Program-made: the position numbers and the translations under genes | Notes under the pieces: model-generated | What the model was told of the DNA's origin: nothing | What the model saw: only the letters and a program-made list of their open reading frames with translations | The model's database searches: none | Shown: in pieces, positions 8,334-18,408 of the stretch | How the letters are laid out: each line of letters opens with the position of its first letter | Numbering within the stretch: position 1 is the stretch's first letter | Origin: Variovorax sp. Sphag1AA | GTDB lineage: Bacteria > Pseudomonadota > Gammaproteobacteria > Burkholderiales > Burkholderiaceae_C | Direction of reading: 5' to 3' | Length of the DNA stretch: 64,000 nucleotides | Assembly: GCF_014192575.1 (NCBI RefSeq) | Contig: NZ_JACHYC010000004.1 | Location: forward strand, 62,001-126,000

Positions 8334-8489
8334 GCTTTCCTCGACGCCAGACGGGGAGGACCAAGCGGCTTGTTGCCGGTGTTGGTGCATTGCGCCCCTT
8401 GGGGTCAGAAGTTTGACACCAAAGATGCATCTGGTTGCAAATACATCAGCCTGACGCGGGGATTACAGCGTTTCGTGTGACAGAAGTCG

Positions 8490-8521
8490 TTGCGCGGCGA
8501 TGACAGTCGCCCGGCGCGCAA
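8490..8521 (-). terminator. Possible hairpin downstream of ppsA
   Basis: TTGCGCG (8490-8496) pairs with CGCGCAA (8515-8521), and GCGA with TCGC inside it, leaving a CCGG bulge. It lies 12 nt after the ppsA stop on the minus strand. No T-run follows, so an intrinsic terminator is uncertain. Confidence 0.35.
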
Positions 8522-8533
8522 CGCCGGTCTAGT

Positions 8534-10927
<2,394 letters not shown>

Positions 10928-11118
10928 GGGAAAGCTCCAGAAGTTGAAACTGATGCTGCATGCAGGCGGCGCAACGCGATCATTTTTGTTGCTCTGGGCG
11001 CTGGGGCGGATGCATGGGAGGAATTCGGGCGGGGATCGAACGGCGGGATTCCCGATAATGGGCCGGATTGTAGGCGCGCCGCGATCCGGCGCGCGGTTCC
11101 GGACAAGGCCCACAGATC

Positions 11119-11940
11119 ATGCACACGCGCACCGTTTTTTTTGTTTCCGACGGGACTGGCATCACGGCCGAAACCTTCGGCAATGCCGTTCTCGCCCAGT
11201 TCGAGATGAAGCCGCGCCATGTGAGGCTGCCCTTCACCGACACTGTGGACAAGGCGCATCAGGCGGTCCGGCGAATCAACCACACCGCGGAACTGGAAGG
11301 CGTTCGCCCCATCGTCTTCACGACGCTGGCCAACATGGAAGTGCTCGGGGTGATCGAGACCGAGTGCAAAGGCATGCTGCTCGACATGTTCGGTACGTTC
11401 GTCCGGCCGCTGGAGATCGAGCTGGCCATGAAATCGAATCACCGGATCGGCCGCTTCAGCGATGTGAGCAAAAGCAAGGAATACAACGAGCGGATCCAGG
11501 CGATCGATTTCAGCCTGGCGCATGACGACGGCCAGAGCAACAGGGATCTCGAGAGCGCCGACGTCATTTTGGTGGGCGTCAGCCGCAGCGGGAAGACGCC
11601 TACTTCGCTCTACCTGGCCATGCAGCACGGATTGAAGGCCGCCAACTACCCGCTGATTCCAGAGGACTTCGATCGCAGGCAATTGCCCCCTGCACTGCTG
11701 CCGCACCGCAAGAAGATCTTCGGCCTCACGATCCAGCCGGAGCGCCTGGCTGAAATCCGCAACGAGCGCCGCCCCAATTCCCGCTACGCCAGTATCGAAA
11801 ACTGTCGACATGAAGTCAGCGAAGCCGAGGCGATGATGCGACGAGCCGGCATCCGCTGGCTCTCGACCACCACCAAGTCAATCGAAGAGATCGCAACGAC
11901 CATCCTGCAGGAGTTGCGGCCAGAGCGCCTCACCTACTGA
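11119..11940 (+). CDS. ppsR: PEP synthase regulatory kinase/phosphorylase
   Basis: A 273-residue DUF299 protein (PpsR/YdiA). The family switches PEP synthase off by ADP-dependent threonine phosphorylation and on again by phosphate-dependent dephosphorylation. The start [21 protein letters not shown] is highly characteristic. The P-loop [11 protein letters not shown] lies at about 152-162, followed by [16 protein letters not shown]. It is divergent from ppsA, so enzyme and regulator share one intergenic control region. The 3' end faces ahpF with a 16-bp gap. Confidence 0.96.
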   Translation: MHTRTVFFVSDGTGITAETFGNAVLAQFEMKPRHVRLPFTDTVDKAHQAVRRINHTAELEGVRPIVFTTLANMEVLGVIETECKGMLLDMFGTFVRPLEIELAMKSNHRIGRFSDVSKSKEYNERIQAIDFSLAHDDGQSNRDLESADVILVGVSRSGKTPTSLYLAMQHGLKAANYPLIPEDFDRRQLPPALLPHRKKIFGLTIQPERLAEIRNERRPNSRYASIENCRHEVSEAEAMMRRAGIRWLSTTTKSIEEIATTILQELRPERLTY

Positions 11941-11956
11941 GGCGCCCAGCCCGACA

Positions 11957-13537
11957 TCAGGCGGCCACGGGCTCCGCCTCGGCGGGTGCCGACGTCCGGA
12001 TCAGGTGGTCGAAGGCGCTCAGCGCCGCCTTCGCACCTTCGCCGGCCGCAATGATGATCTGCTTGAACGGCACGGTCGTCGCATCGCCCGCCGCAAACAC
12101 CCCAGGGACCGAGGTCTGGCCACGCGCATCCACGATGATCTCGCCGTGCTTCGACAGTTCGACTGTTCCCTTGAGCCAGTCAGTGTTCGGAACAAGCCCG
12201 ATCTGGATGAACACGCCTTGCAGCTCCACCTGATGACTCTGGCCAGTCGCGCGGTCCTTGTAGGTCAGGGCGTTGACCTTCTGCTTGTCGCCGTTGATTT
12301 CCGTGGTCTGCGCATTGGTGATCACCGTGACGTTCGGGAGGCTGCGCAGCTTGCGTTGCAGCACCGCGTCAGCGCGCAGTTGCTTGTCGAATTCGATCAA
12401 CGTGACGTGGCCGACGATGCCGGCCAGGTCGATTGCTGCTTCGACACCCGAGTTGCCGCCGCCAATCACCGCAACCCGCTTGCCCTTGAACAGTGGGCCA
12501 TCGCAGTGCGGGCAGTAGGCCACACCCTTGTTCTTGTATTCCTGCTCGCCCGGCACATTGATGTTGCGCCAACGCGCACCAGTCGAGATCACGACTGAAC
12601 GGCTCTTGAGCGAGGCGCCGCTTTCGAGCTTGACCTCGATCAGGTCACCGGACGGCACGAGCGCCGCAGCGCGCTGCAGATTCATGATGTCCACGTCGTA
12701 GTCGCGCACATGCTCTTCAAGCGCGAGCGCGAACCTGGGGCCCTCGGTTTCCTTGATCGAGATGAAGTTCTCGATCCCCATGGTGTCGAGCACCTGTCCG
12801 CCGAAGCGCTCCGAAGCCACGCCGGTGCGAATTCCCTTGCGCGCCGCGTAAACGGCAGCAGCGGCGCCCGCTGGCCCGCCACCCACGATGAGCACGTCGA
12901 ACGGATCCTTTGCGGCAATCTTCTTCGCCTCGCGCTCCACGCCGCTGGAATCCAGCTTCGCGAGAATTTCTTCCAGGGTCATGCGGCCTTGGCCGAACTC
13001 AGTGCCATTCAGGAACACCGTCGGCACCGCCATGATCTGGCGCTCCTTGACTTCGTCCTGGAACAGCGAGCCATCGACCATCGTCGTCTTGATGCGCGGG
13101 TTCTGAACCGCCATGAGGTTCAGTGCCTGCACGACGTCCGGGCAGTTGTGGCACGTGAGCGAGATATAGATCTCGAATTCGAGATCGCCGTCGAGTGCAC
13201 GGATCTGATCGAGCACGGCCTGCTCGACCTTTGGCGGGTAGCCGCCAACCTGCAGCAACGCCAGCACCAGAGAAGTGAATTCATGTCCCATCGGCAGACC
13301 GGCAAAGCGCGGGCCATGGTTTTCGCTCGGGCGGTTGATCGAGAAAGACGGCTTGCGATGGTTGTCACCGCGGCTTTCAAGAACCTTGATGAGCGAAGAC
13401 GACTCCGCCACGTCCTTCAACAGTGCCTGCAGGTCGCTGGAGGCCTTGCTGTCGTCGAGCGATGCGACGATTTCGATCGGTTGCGTGATGCGATCGAGGT
13501 AGCTTTTGAGTTGCGATTTGGTGCCTGCGTCGAGCAT
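11957..13537 (-). CDS. ahpF: Alkyl hydroperoxide reductase subunit F
   Basis: A 526-residue flavoprotein disulfide reductase that passes electrons from NADH to AhpC. The N-terminal thioredoxin-like pair carries Cys129-X2-Cys132 ([11 protein letters not shown]). The FAD-binding motif [17 protein letters not shown] lies at about 219-235 and the redox-active CPHC at 342-345. The NAD-binding motif is [11 protein letters not shown], and [16 protein letters not shown] closes the protein. All active cysteines are present. It lies 79 bp downstream of ahpC on the same strand, with an intrinsic terminator in between that should make ahpF transcription depend on read-through. Confidence 0.97.
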   Translation of the reverse strand: MLDAGTKSQLKSYLDRITQPIEIVASLDDSKASSDLQALLKDVAESSSLIKVLESRGDNHRKPSFSINRPSENHGPRFAGLPMGHEFTSLVLALLQVGGYPPKVEQAVLDQIRALDGDLEFEIYISLTCHNCPDVVQALNLMAVQNPRIKTTMVDGSLFQDEVKERQIMAVPTVFLNGTEFGQGRMTLEEILAKLDSSGVEREAKKIAAKDPFDVLIVGGGPAGAAAAVYAARKGIRTGVASERFGGQVLDTMGIENFISIKETEGPRFALALEEHVRDYDVDIMNLQRAAALVPSGDLIEVKLESGASLKSRSVVISTGARWRNINVPGEQEYKNKGVAYCPHCDGPLFKGKRVAVIGGGNSGVEAAIDLAGIVGHVTLIEFDKQLRADAVLQRKLRSLPNVTVITNAQTTEINGDKQKVNALTYKDRATGQSHQVELQGVFIQIGLVPNTDWLKGTVELSKHGEIIVDARGQTSVPGVFAAGDATTVPFKQIIIAAGEGAKAALSAFDHLIRTSAPAEAEPVAA

Positions 13538-13563
13538 GTGGACTCACTTCTGAATGCGAACGG

Positions 13564-13598
13564 AAACAAAAAGGCCCGGGAGCTTGCGCGCCCGGGCC
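13564..13598 (-). terminator. Terminator/attenuator between ahpC and ahpF
   Basis: Read on the minus strand, GGCCCGGG and CCCGGGCC form a perfect 8-bp GC stem with a 10-nt loop, followed by a TTTTTGTTT run. It is 18 nt after the ahpC stop. The placement suggests partial termination giving more AhpC than AhpF. Confidence 0.85.
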
Positions 13599-13616
13599 AC
13601 GGCGCGGGAAGACTGC

Positions 13617-14189
13617 TTAGATCTTGCCGACGAGGTCGAACGAAGGCTTGAGCGTTTCAGCGCCTTCGGTCCACTTGGCGGGGCAAACTTCACCCGGGTG
13701 AGCAGCGACGTATTGCGCAGCCTTCACGCGGCGGAGGAGTTCGGCAGCGTCGCGACCGATGCCGTTGTCATGCACTTCGATCGTCTTGATCTTGCCGGCA
13801 GGATCGATAACGAAGGTGCCGCGGTATGCAAGACCGGCGTCCTCACCCTCTTCGATCAGCACCTGGAAGGCGCGTGCCAGTTGCTGGCTCGGATCGCCGA
13901 TCAGCGGGTACTTGACCTTGCCGATGGTTTCCGACGTGTCGTGCCAGGCCTTGTGCGTGAAGTGGGTGTCGGTCGACACGCCGTAGATTTCGACGCCCAG
14001 CTTCTGGAATTCGGCGTAGTTGTCAGCGAGGTCGCCGAGCTCGGTCGGGCACACGAAGGTGAAGTCAGCCGGATAGAACACGACAACAGACCACTTGCCC
14101 TTGAAGCTCTCTTCGGAGACGGGCACGAACTTGCCGTTGTGATAGGCGGTGGCCTTGAAAGGCACGACTTCGGTGTTGATCAGGGACAT
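13617..14189 (-). CDS. ahpC: Alkyl hydroperoxide reductase subunit C (peroxiredoxin)
   Basis: A 190-residue typical 2-Cys peroxiredoxin. The peroxidatic cysteine is Cys47 (FTFVCPTE) and the resolving cysteine is Cys169 (GEVCPAKW). It reduces peroxides and is recycled by AhpF, encoded just downstream. Length and motifs match the enterobacterial-type AhpC. The upstream region holds an OxyR-like ATAG-N7-CTAT palindrome and a TATACT -10, so peroxide induction is likely. Confidence 0.98.
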   Translation of the reverse strand: MSLINTEVVPFKATAYHNGKFVPVSEESFKGKWSVVVFYPADFTFVCPTELGDLADNYAEFQKLGVEIYGVSTDTHFTHKAWHDTSETIGKVKYPLIGDPSQQLARAFQVLIEEGEDAGLAYRGTFVIDPAGKIKTIEVHDNGIGRDAAELLRRVKAAQYVAAHPGEVCPAKWTEGAETLKPSFDLVGKI

Positions 14190-14229
14190 TGATGAGTTCC
14201 TAGTTGGCTAATGAAAAAGGCGAGCCATC

Positions 14230-14271
14230 AGTATAACTACTAATACACGCCTTCTGATAGCCATGACCTAT
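14230..14271 (-). promoter_or_regulatory. ahpC promoter with OxyR-like half-site pair
   Basis: On the minus strand, ATAGGTCATGGCTAT (plus 14257-14271) is an ATAG-N7-CTAT palindrome matching one half of the tetrameric OxyR consensus. TATACT (plus 14230-14235) sits about 21 nt further downstream as a -10 box, and the palindrome overlaps or abuts the -35 position, as expected for an OxyR-activated promoter. The second half of the OxyR site is poor. Confidence 0.55.
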
Positions 14272-14430
14272 TAAATGCATTGGGCGCCCCTATGCGCAGC
14301 ATCGTCTCGGCAAACCCCAATGCGAACGCCTATCAGCATCACACTCATGCAGACCGCCCGCGCATGGGATTGGCTTGCAGCGCGACTGATCCCGTTCACA
14401 ATCGATCGTTTCAAGAAGAAGGAAAAGATC

Positions 14431-14907
14431 ATGAAGGGCGACCCACAAGTCATCGATCATCTACAGGCTCAACTCAAGAATGAGCTGACTGCAATCAACC
14501 AGTACTTCCTCCACTACCGGATGCTCAAGCACTGGGGCCTCGACAAGCTGGCCAAGAAGGAATATGAGGAGTCCATCGGCGAGATGAAGCATGCGGACAA
14601 GCTAATGGACCGCATCTTCATGCTCGACGGACTGCCGAACCTGCAGGATCTCGCCAAGCTCAACGTAGGCGAAGACGTTCCAGAGATCCTCGAATGCGAT
14701 CTCAAGGCGGAAGTGGGAGCGCAGGCCACGATCAAGGCTGGCATTGCACACTGCGAATCAGTGCGTGACTACGTGTCTCGCGACATCCTTCAGGAAATAC
14801 TGGACGACACCGAGGAACACATCGACTTCCTCGAAACGCAGATCGACCTGCTCGGCAAGGTCGGGCTGCAGAACTACCTCCAATCCCAGATGGGCGAGAT
14901 CGAGTAA
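14431..14907 (+). CDS. bfr: Bacterioferritin
   Basis: A 158-residue haem-containing ferritin forming 24-subunit iron-storage shells. The N-terminal ferroxidase ligand Glu18 is present ([12 protein letters not shown]). The run GEMKHAD carries Glu51, the haem-ligating Met52 and His54, and the C-terminal [13 protein letters not shown] segment supplies the remaining Glu and His ligands. The ATG at 14431 has AAGAAGGA upstream; the longer frame from 14275 is not supported. bfd, which releases the stored iron, lies 221 bp downstream behind its own Fur-type promoter. Confidence 0.97.
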   Translation: MKGDPQVIDHLQAQLKNELTAINQYFLHYRMLKHWGLDKLAKKEYEESIGEMKHADKLMDRIFMLDGLPNLQDLAKLNVGEDVPEILECDLKAEVGAQATIKAGIAHCESVRDYVSRDILQEILDDTEEHIDFLETQIDLLGKVGLQNYLQSQMGEIE

Positions 14908-14925
14908 GTCGCTCAGTCATCTCCC

Positions 14926-14962
14926 GCGCCCTCGCCTTTTGTTGGCCGGGGCGCTTTTTTTT
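14926..14962 (+). terminator. Terminator after bfr
   Basis: GCGCCC (14926-14931) pairs with GGGCGC (14949-14954) over a long loop and is followed by eight T residues. It lies 18 nt after the bfr stop, separating bfr from bfd. Confidence 0.75.
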
Positions 14963-15058
14963 GATTCGCCGGATCGAACCGATTCACCTTTCCTCGGCCG
15001 CAGCGACAGGCGCCCAGACACGGCAAGTTGGACTGCTCCCCTTTGGGGTTGATAGTTA

Positions 15059-15088
15059 TTGCAAATGCGAAGAATTCGTATTTATAAT
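15059..15088 (+). promoter_or_regulatory. bfd promoter with Fur-box-like sequence
   Basis: TTGCAA (15059-15064), an 18-bp spacer and TATAAT (15083-15088) make a good sigma-70 promoter. An imperfect palindrome, AAATGCGAAG / ATTCGTATTT, lies between and over these boxes. It closely resembles the Fur-box-like sequence before hemP in this window (16 of 24 positions in reverse-complement alignment). Iron repression of bfd is the expected logic, and the coincidence of box and promoter supports it. Confidence 0.6.
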
Positions 15089-15128
15089 CGTGCCCTCTTC
15101 AGTACAGCCAGCAAGTCGCTTACAGGCC

Positions 15129-15401
15129 ATGATCGTTTGCGTATGTCGCCGAGTCTCCGACCGTGAAATCGCACGCCACGTGCGAGCCGGCATGACGTTC
15201 GACGAAGTGCAGTTTGAACTTGGTGTTGCCACTCAATGCGGTCAATGCGAAGGTTGCGCGCGCGAAGTAGTCGCTCAGTGCAGCGCCTCGCATCCGATCG
15301 CAGCGCTCCATCGCGATACCGGACCAACAGCGATCCAGCTTGCCAATTCCATCAAGGAAAGCAAAGCATGGAACTCTTCGCGGCCCTCGGCGGCAGTCTG
15401 A
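15129..15401 (+). CDS. bfd: Bacterioferritin-associated ferredoxin
   Basis: A 90-residue [2Fe-2S] protein that docks on bacterioferritin and donates electrons to mobilise its iron. Cluster ligands follow the Bfd pattern: Cys4-X-Cys6 (MIVCVC) and Cys37-X2-Cys40 (TQCGQC), with an extra Cys43. The ATG at 15129 gives the canonical MIVCVCRRV start. It is longer than the common 64-73-residue form, with a polar C-terminal tail of about 30 residues. A possible 24-codon peptide gene starts inside its last 34 bases. Confidence 0.95.
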   Translation: MIVCVCRRVSDREIARHVRAGMTFDEVQFELGVATQCGQCEGCAREVVAQCSASHPIAALHRDTGPTAIQLANSIKESKAWNSSRPSAAV

Positions 15402-15442
15402 TCTTTGTCGCCAGCTCGGTCTGGTGGATTCTTCGCAAGTAA
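15368..15442 (+). CDS. Possible 24-residue single-membrane-span peptide
   Basis: The frame from ATG 15368 to TAA 15442 encodes 24 residues. They start MELFAALGG, run through a hydrophobic stretch (SLIFVASSVWWIL) and end with a basic RK, which is the layout of a small single-pass membrane peptide. AAGGAAAGC lies at good distance before the ATG, within the 3' end of bfd. The frame overlaps bfd by 34 bases and ends before tonB. It could be chance, and no homology can be claimed from memory. Confidence 0.4.
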   Translation: MELFAALGGSLIFVASSVWWILRK

Positions 15443-15463
15443 CTCGTAGCGGTTTTGCTGCAA

Positions 15464-15485
15464 CGGGCACCTCCAAGGGTGCCCG
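15464..15485 (+). terminator. Hairpin between bfd and tonB
   Basis: CGGGCACC (15464-15471) and GGTGCCCG (15478-15485) form a perfect 8-bp stem with a 6-nt loop, 62 nt after the bfd stop and just before the tonB start region. No T-run follows. It may be an attenuator, an mRNA processing site or a translation-control hairpin for tonB. Confidence 0.4.
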
Positions 15486-15502
15486 CACTCCAATGGCTCA
15501 TC

Positions 15503-16186
15503 GTGTCTGACCGCTTTTCAGCTCCCCCTTCTGCCCTCGGGCTCTCGCGAAACGCCGTCATTGCGGGCGGCGTGGTGTTATTGCATATCGCTGCCCTTTG
15601 GGCGCTGCAGAGCGGACTTCTGCGCCGCGCTGCTGAAATCGTGATCCCGGTCGAGATCCTCAGCGAATTCGTCGAGCCTCCCAAGCCCAAGGAACCGCCG
15701 CCGCCACCGCCTCCCCCACCGGAGCCCAAGCGGCAGATCACCAAGACGCCTCCGCCACCTCGGCCGCAGGCGATTCGCGAGCCCAAGCCCGCTCCCAACG
15801 CGCCGACCGGCAGCCTCGAGCCACCTCCGCCGCCGGCGCCCATCGCCGCACCCGCACCGCCGGAGCCACCTGCTCCGCCGCCCGCGCCACCAGCACCGCC
15901 TTCGGTTCAGTTGCCGTCGAGCAACGCTGATTACCTGCAGAACCCGAAGCCGGTCTATCCAGCGATGAGCAAACGCCTCGGCGAACAGGGCAAGACGATC
16001 GTGCGCGTTCTCATCGGTGTGGACGGCCTACCCAAGCAGGCAAGCATTTTTCGGTCAAGCGGCTACGAGCGACTGGACGAGGCAGCACGCCAGGCCGTCA
16101 TGAGTTGGCGCTACGTGCCAGGCAAGCGCAATGGCGTCGTTGAACCGATGGAGTTCAACGTCCCGATCAACTGGGTTCTCAATTAA
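15503..16186 (+). CDS. tonB: TonB-family energy transducer
   Basis: About 227 residues if started at the GTG at 15503. An N-terminal membrane anchor (AVIAGGVVLLHIAALWAL) is followed by a periplasm-spanning Pro-rich region (KPKEPPPPPPPPPEPK and long PAPP/PPAPP runs). The C-terminal TonB domain follows, with YPAMSKRLGEQGKTIVRVLI, SGYERLDEAARQAV and WRYVPGK. It carries proton-motive force energy from ExbB/ExbD to outer-membrane siderophore and haem receptors. The start is uncertain: no ATG precedes the anchor in frame, and the TTG at 15455 and GTG at 15479 are alternatives. exbB starts 20 bp downstream. Confidence 0.92.
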   Translation: MSDRFSAPPSALGLSRNAVIAGGVVLLHIAALWALQSGLLRRAAEIVIPVEILSEFVEPPKPKEPPPPPPPPPEPKRQITKTPPPPRPQAIREPKPAPNAPTGSLEPPPPPAPIAAPAPPEPPAPPPAPPAPPSVQLPSSNADYLQNPKPVYPAMSKRLGEQGKTIVRVLIGVDGLPKQASIFRSSGYERLDEAARQAVMSWRYVPGKRNGVVEPMEFNVPINWVLN

Positions 16187-16206
16187 ATTTTCTGGAGTAG
16201 CTTCGT

Positions 16207-16920
16207 ATGGATTCCCAATTTGGCCTGATGAACGTCTGGCATCAAGGTGACTTCGTCACCAAGGCCGTGGCAGTGCTGTTGATCGGCATGTCGCTCGCAT
16301 CCTGGATCGTCATCCTGATCAAGGCGCTCGACGTCGTCCGGTACAAGCGTCTCGCCAAGCATTCGCAGGATTTCTGGCACAGCGAAGACTTCGCGACCGC
16401 GCTCAACAAGCTTGGCAGCGATGACGGCAATCCTTTCCGTGCGCTCGCGCTCGAAGGCCGCGAAGCTGCAGCTCATCATCGCAACACCAAGGCGCATCTC
16501 CATGACGCACTGGACGTGAGCGACTGGATCACGCGCGCACTTCGCAACGGCATCGACGAATTCACTGCTCGCCTGCAGACGGGTCTCGCCGTGCTGGCGT
16601 CGGTTGGCTCGACCGCGCCGTTCATCGGGCTGTTCGGCACGGTGTGGGGGATCTATCACGCCCTGATGAGCATCGGCTCCGCCGGCCAAGCAACGATCGA
16701 CAAGGTCGCCGGCCCCATTGGCGAGGCACTGATCATGACGGCCCTGGGCTTGGCGGTCGCGATCCCTGCCGTGCTCGGCTACAACGCCCTCGTCCGCGGC
16801 AACAAGTTCGTGCTGACCAAGCTCAATAGCTTCGCCCACGACCTGCATGCCTACTTCGTGACTGGCGCGCGTGTTCAGAGCGGCGGAGAAGCCACAGTTG
16901 TCGCACTCAAGAAGGGCTGA
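16207..16920 (+). CDS. exbB: MotA/TolQ/ExbB proton-channel protein
   Basis: A 237-residue inner-membrane protein with a first membrane helix near residues 17-38 (VAVLLIGMSLASWIVILIKAL) and a cytoplasmic loop. Two more helices follow in the conserved core (GLAVLASVGSTAPFIGLFGTVWG and ALGLAVAIPAVLGYN). It forms the pentameric channel that, with ExbD, powers TonB. Order and spacing (tonB, 20 bp, exbB, 5 bp, exbD) indicate one operon dedicated to iron or haem import. Confidence 0.95.
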   Translation: MDSQFGLMNVWHQGDFVTKAVAVLLIGMSLASWIVILIKALDVVRYKRLAKHSQDFWHSEDFATALNKLGSDDGNPFRALALEGREAAAHHRNTKAHLHDALDVSDWITRALRNGIDEFTARLQTGLAVLASVGSTAPFIGLFGTVWGIYHALMSIGSAGQATIDKVAGPIGEALIMTALGLAVAIPAVLGYNALVRGNKFVLTKLNSFAHDLHAYFVTGARVQSGGEATVVALKKG

Positions 16921-16925
16921 TCACC

Positions 16926-17339
16926 ATGGCCTTCGGAACCCAAGACGAGCCCGATGAGGTGATGAACGAGATCAACATGACGCCGCTGGTCGACGTCATG
17001 CTGGTTCTTCTGATCATCTTCATCATTACCGTGCCGGTCATGAAGCACGCGGTGAACATCGACCTGCCGCGCGCGAGCAGCGAACCGGAGCAGACCAAGC
17101 CGCAGAACATTCTGTTCACGGTCGCCGCTGATGGGAGCTACTACTGGAACGAGCAGAAGATCGAGGATTCGGAATTGCTCCCGCGCATGGCCGCTGAAGC
17201 CGCGAAGGATCCCCAACCCGAACTGCACATCCGCGGCGACAAGGCTGTGCGTTACGAGCGCGTTGCGCAAGCTATGTCGGCCGCTCGGGAAGCGGGCGTG
17301 CGCAAGATCGGTTTCGTGACCGAGCCTGATTCAAAGTGA
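16926..17339 (+). CDS. exbD: Biopolymer transport protein ExbD
   Basis: A 137-residue ExbD/TolR protein. One N-terminal membrane helix (VDVMLVLLIIFIITVPV) carries the conserved proton-relay Asp in NMTPLVDVMLVL. The periplasmic domain contains the family segment LHIRGDKAVRYERVAQAMSA. It starts 5 bp after exbB. A perfect 8-bp hairpin (17345-17366, without a T-run) follows the stop, and hemP then starts from its own iron-responsive-looking promoter. Confidence 0.95.
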   Translation: MAFGTQDEPDEVMNEINMTPLVDVMLVLLIIFIITVPVMKHAVNIDLPRASSEPEQTKPQNILFTVAADGSYYWNEQKIEDSELLPRMAAEAAKDPQPELHIRGDKAVRYERVAQAMSAAREAGVRKIGFVTEPDSK

Positions 17340-17385
17340 TGCGACGCTGAGCGAACCCGCTCAGCGAAAAAATCTATCGCGACGA

Positions 17386-17420
17386 TTGACTTTTTATTGC
17401 GAATCATTATCATTTGCACA
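17386..17420 (+). promoter_or_regulatory. hemP promoter with Fur box
   Basis: TTGACT (17386-17391), a 16-bp spacer and TATCAT (17408-17413) form a sigma-70 promoter. Overlapping the spacer and -10 is GCGAATCATTATCATTTGC, whose reverse complement matches the 19-bp Fur consensus at 14 positions by eye. This is the clearest Fur site in the window. Confidence 0.78.
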
Positions 17421-17446
17421 TCGCCTCGATAAACGGGATTTTCAAG

Positions 17447-17662
17447 ATGCAAGTAACGCCAAATGCCTTTTCCGTCCTGAACCACCCTTCGCTGGACCAA
17501 TCCGGCGGTGGCCGTGCTTCCAGTGATGCGGCTGTGCGTCCCGCCCCGCTCGTCGAAAGCGCTGAGCTTCTCAAGGGCAACAAGACCGTGGGCATCATGC
17601 ACAACGGTTCCCTCTATCGCTTGCAAGCCACCAAATTCGGTAAGCTGATCCTGACCAAGTAA
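17447..17662 (+). CDS. hemP: Hemin uptake protein HemP
   Basis: A 71-residue HemP/HmuP-type small protein. The family core is present near the C-terminus: LLKGNKTVGIMHNGSLYRLQ followed by TKFGKLILTK. HemP/HmuP proteins promote expression of haem-receptor genes in beta- and alphaproteobacteria. The ATG at 17447 is chosen over an upstream in-frame start at 17414 that would lie in the promoter. No haem receptor gene is next to it; a terminator follows at once. Confidence 0.93.
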   Translation: MQVTPNAFSVLNHPSLDQSGGGRASSDAAVRPAPLVESAELLKGNKTVGIMHNGSLYRLQATKFGKLILTK

Positions 17663-17698
17663 CGTCAGCTCGCCCCTCGCGCAAGTTTCATCGTGGGG

Positions 17699-17733
17699 CG
17701 ACTCAAGGAGACCATCTCCGAGGGTCGTTTTTT
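17699..17733 (+). terminator. Terminator after hemP
   Basis: CGACTCAAGGAGA and TCTCCGAGGGTCG pair at 11 of 13 positions around a CCA loop and are followed by TTTTTT. It lies 36 nt past the hemP stop. Confidence 0.75.
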
Positions 17734-17790
17734 GCTAGCCAACGGTTCGCCGACTAGCCATGCACTTTTTTCCATAGTGGACACCAAATA

Positions 17791-17818
17791 AAAACGCCGA
17801 CCCTGGGTCGGCGTTTTT
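17791..17818. terminator. Bidirectional terminator between hemP and HbpS-like gene
   Basis: AAAACGCCGACCC pairs with GGGTCGGCGTTTT around a single-base loop, with A- and T-runs on the two flanks. It serves the minus-strand HbpS-like gene (stop 17 bp to the right) and backs up the hemP terminator. Confidence 0.9.
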
Positions 17819-17834
17819 CATTTGAGCCTACTGA

Positions 17835-18242
17835 TCAAAGACCGAGTGCAGCGATTCCAGCTCGCGCGATCTGCGCGTCCTCGTTCGATTTGACGCCGCT
17901 CACACCAACCGCACCGATGACGTGTCCGTCCTTCACGATCGGCACACCGCCTTCAAGCAGACCCTGAACGCCCGGCGCAGTGAGGAAGGATGTGCGACCG
18001 CCATTGATCATGTCCTCGTAGGTCTTGCTTTCGCGGCGCCCCATTGCAGCGGTATGGGCCTTGGCGGGCGCGATGTGGGAAGAAAGCGCTGCGGCGCCGT
18101 CGAGGCGCTGCAACCAGAGCAGATTGCCGCCGTCGTCAGCGATCGCGATGGTCACTGCCCAATTGTTCTTGACGGCTTCGGCTTCGGCGGCCGCAGCGAT
18201 CGCCTTGACATCGGCGAGTTCGAGGAAAGACTTGGTTTTCAT
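17835..18242 (-). CDS. GlcG/HbpS family haem-binding-type protein
   Basis: A 135-residue protein of the GlcG/HbpS fold with the usual landmarks: AIAAAAEAEAVKNNW, AIADDGGNLLWLQRLDGA, SKTYEDMINGGRTSF and GGVPIVKDGHVIGAVGVSG. Streptomyces HbpS binds haem and senses oxidative stress; other members bind corrinoids or are linked to glycolate use. I start at the ATG at 18242; a longer frame to 18266 is the alternative. Convergent with hemP, so a haem-related role is suggested by position only. Confidence 0.82.
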   Translation of the reverse strand: MKTKSFLELADVKAIAAAAEAEAVKNNWAVTIAIADDGGNLLWLQRLDGAAALSSHIAPAKAHTAAMGRRESKTYEDMINGGRTSFLTAPGVQGLLEGGVPIVKDGHVIGAVGVSGVKSNEDAQIARAGIAALGL

Positions 18243-18408
18243 GGATCGTCCCAGAAAGTTGCGCAACCTAGAAGCATAGCGCTCGCAAGTGGTCGATCGC
18301 GAAGCCTGCTAACACCGTTCGAATCCAGGTATTTGTTTTTGCGCCCTCTTGTGGCGCCCTAGAATGCGCCCCAACTGCGCGCTGCAGCACATTTGTGGAG
18401 TTTCAGCA

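Noticed and set aside
14315-14350. Possible Fur box upstream of bfr
   Set aside because: Only about 13 of 21 positions match the hemP box and the palindrome is poor; too weak to list.
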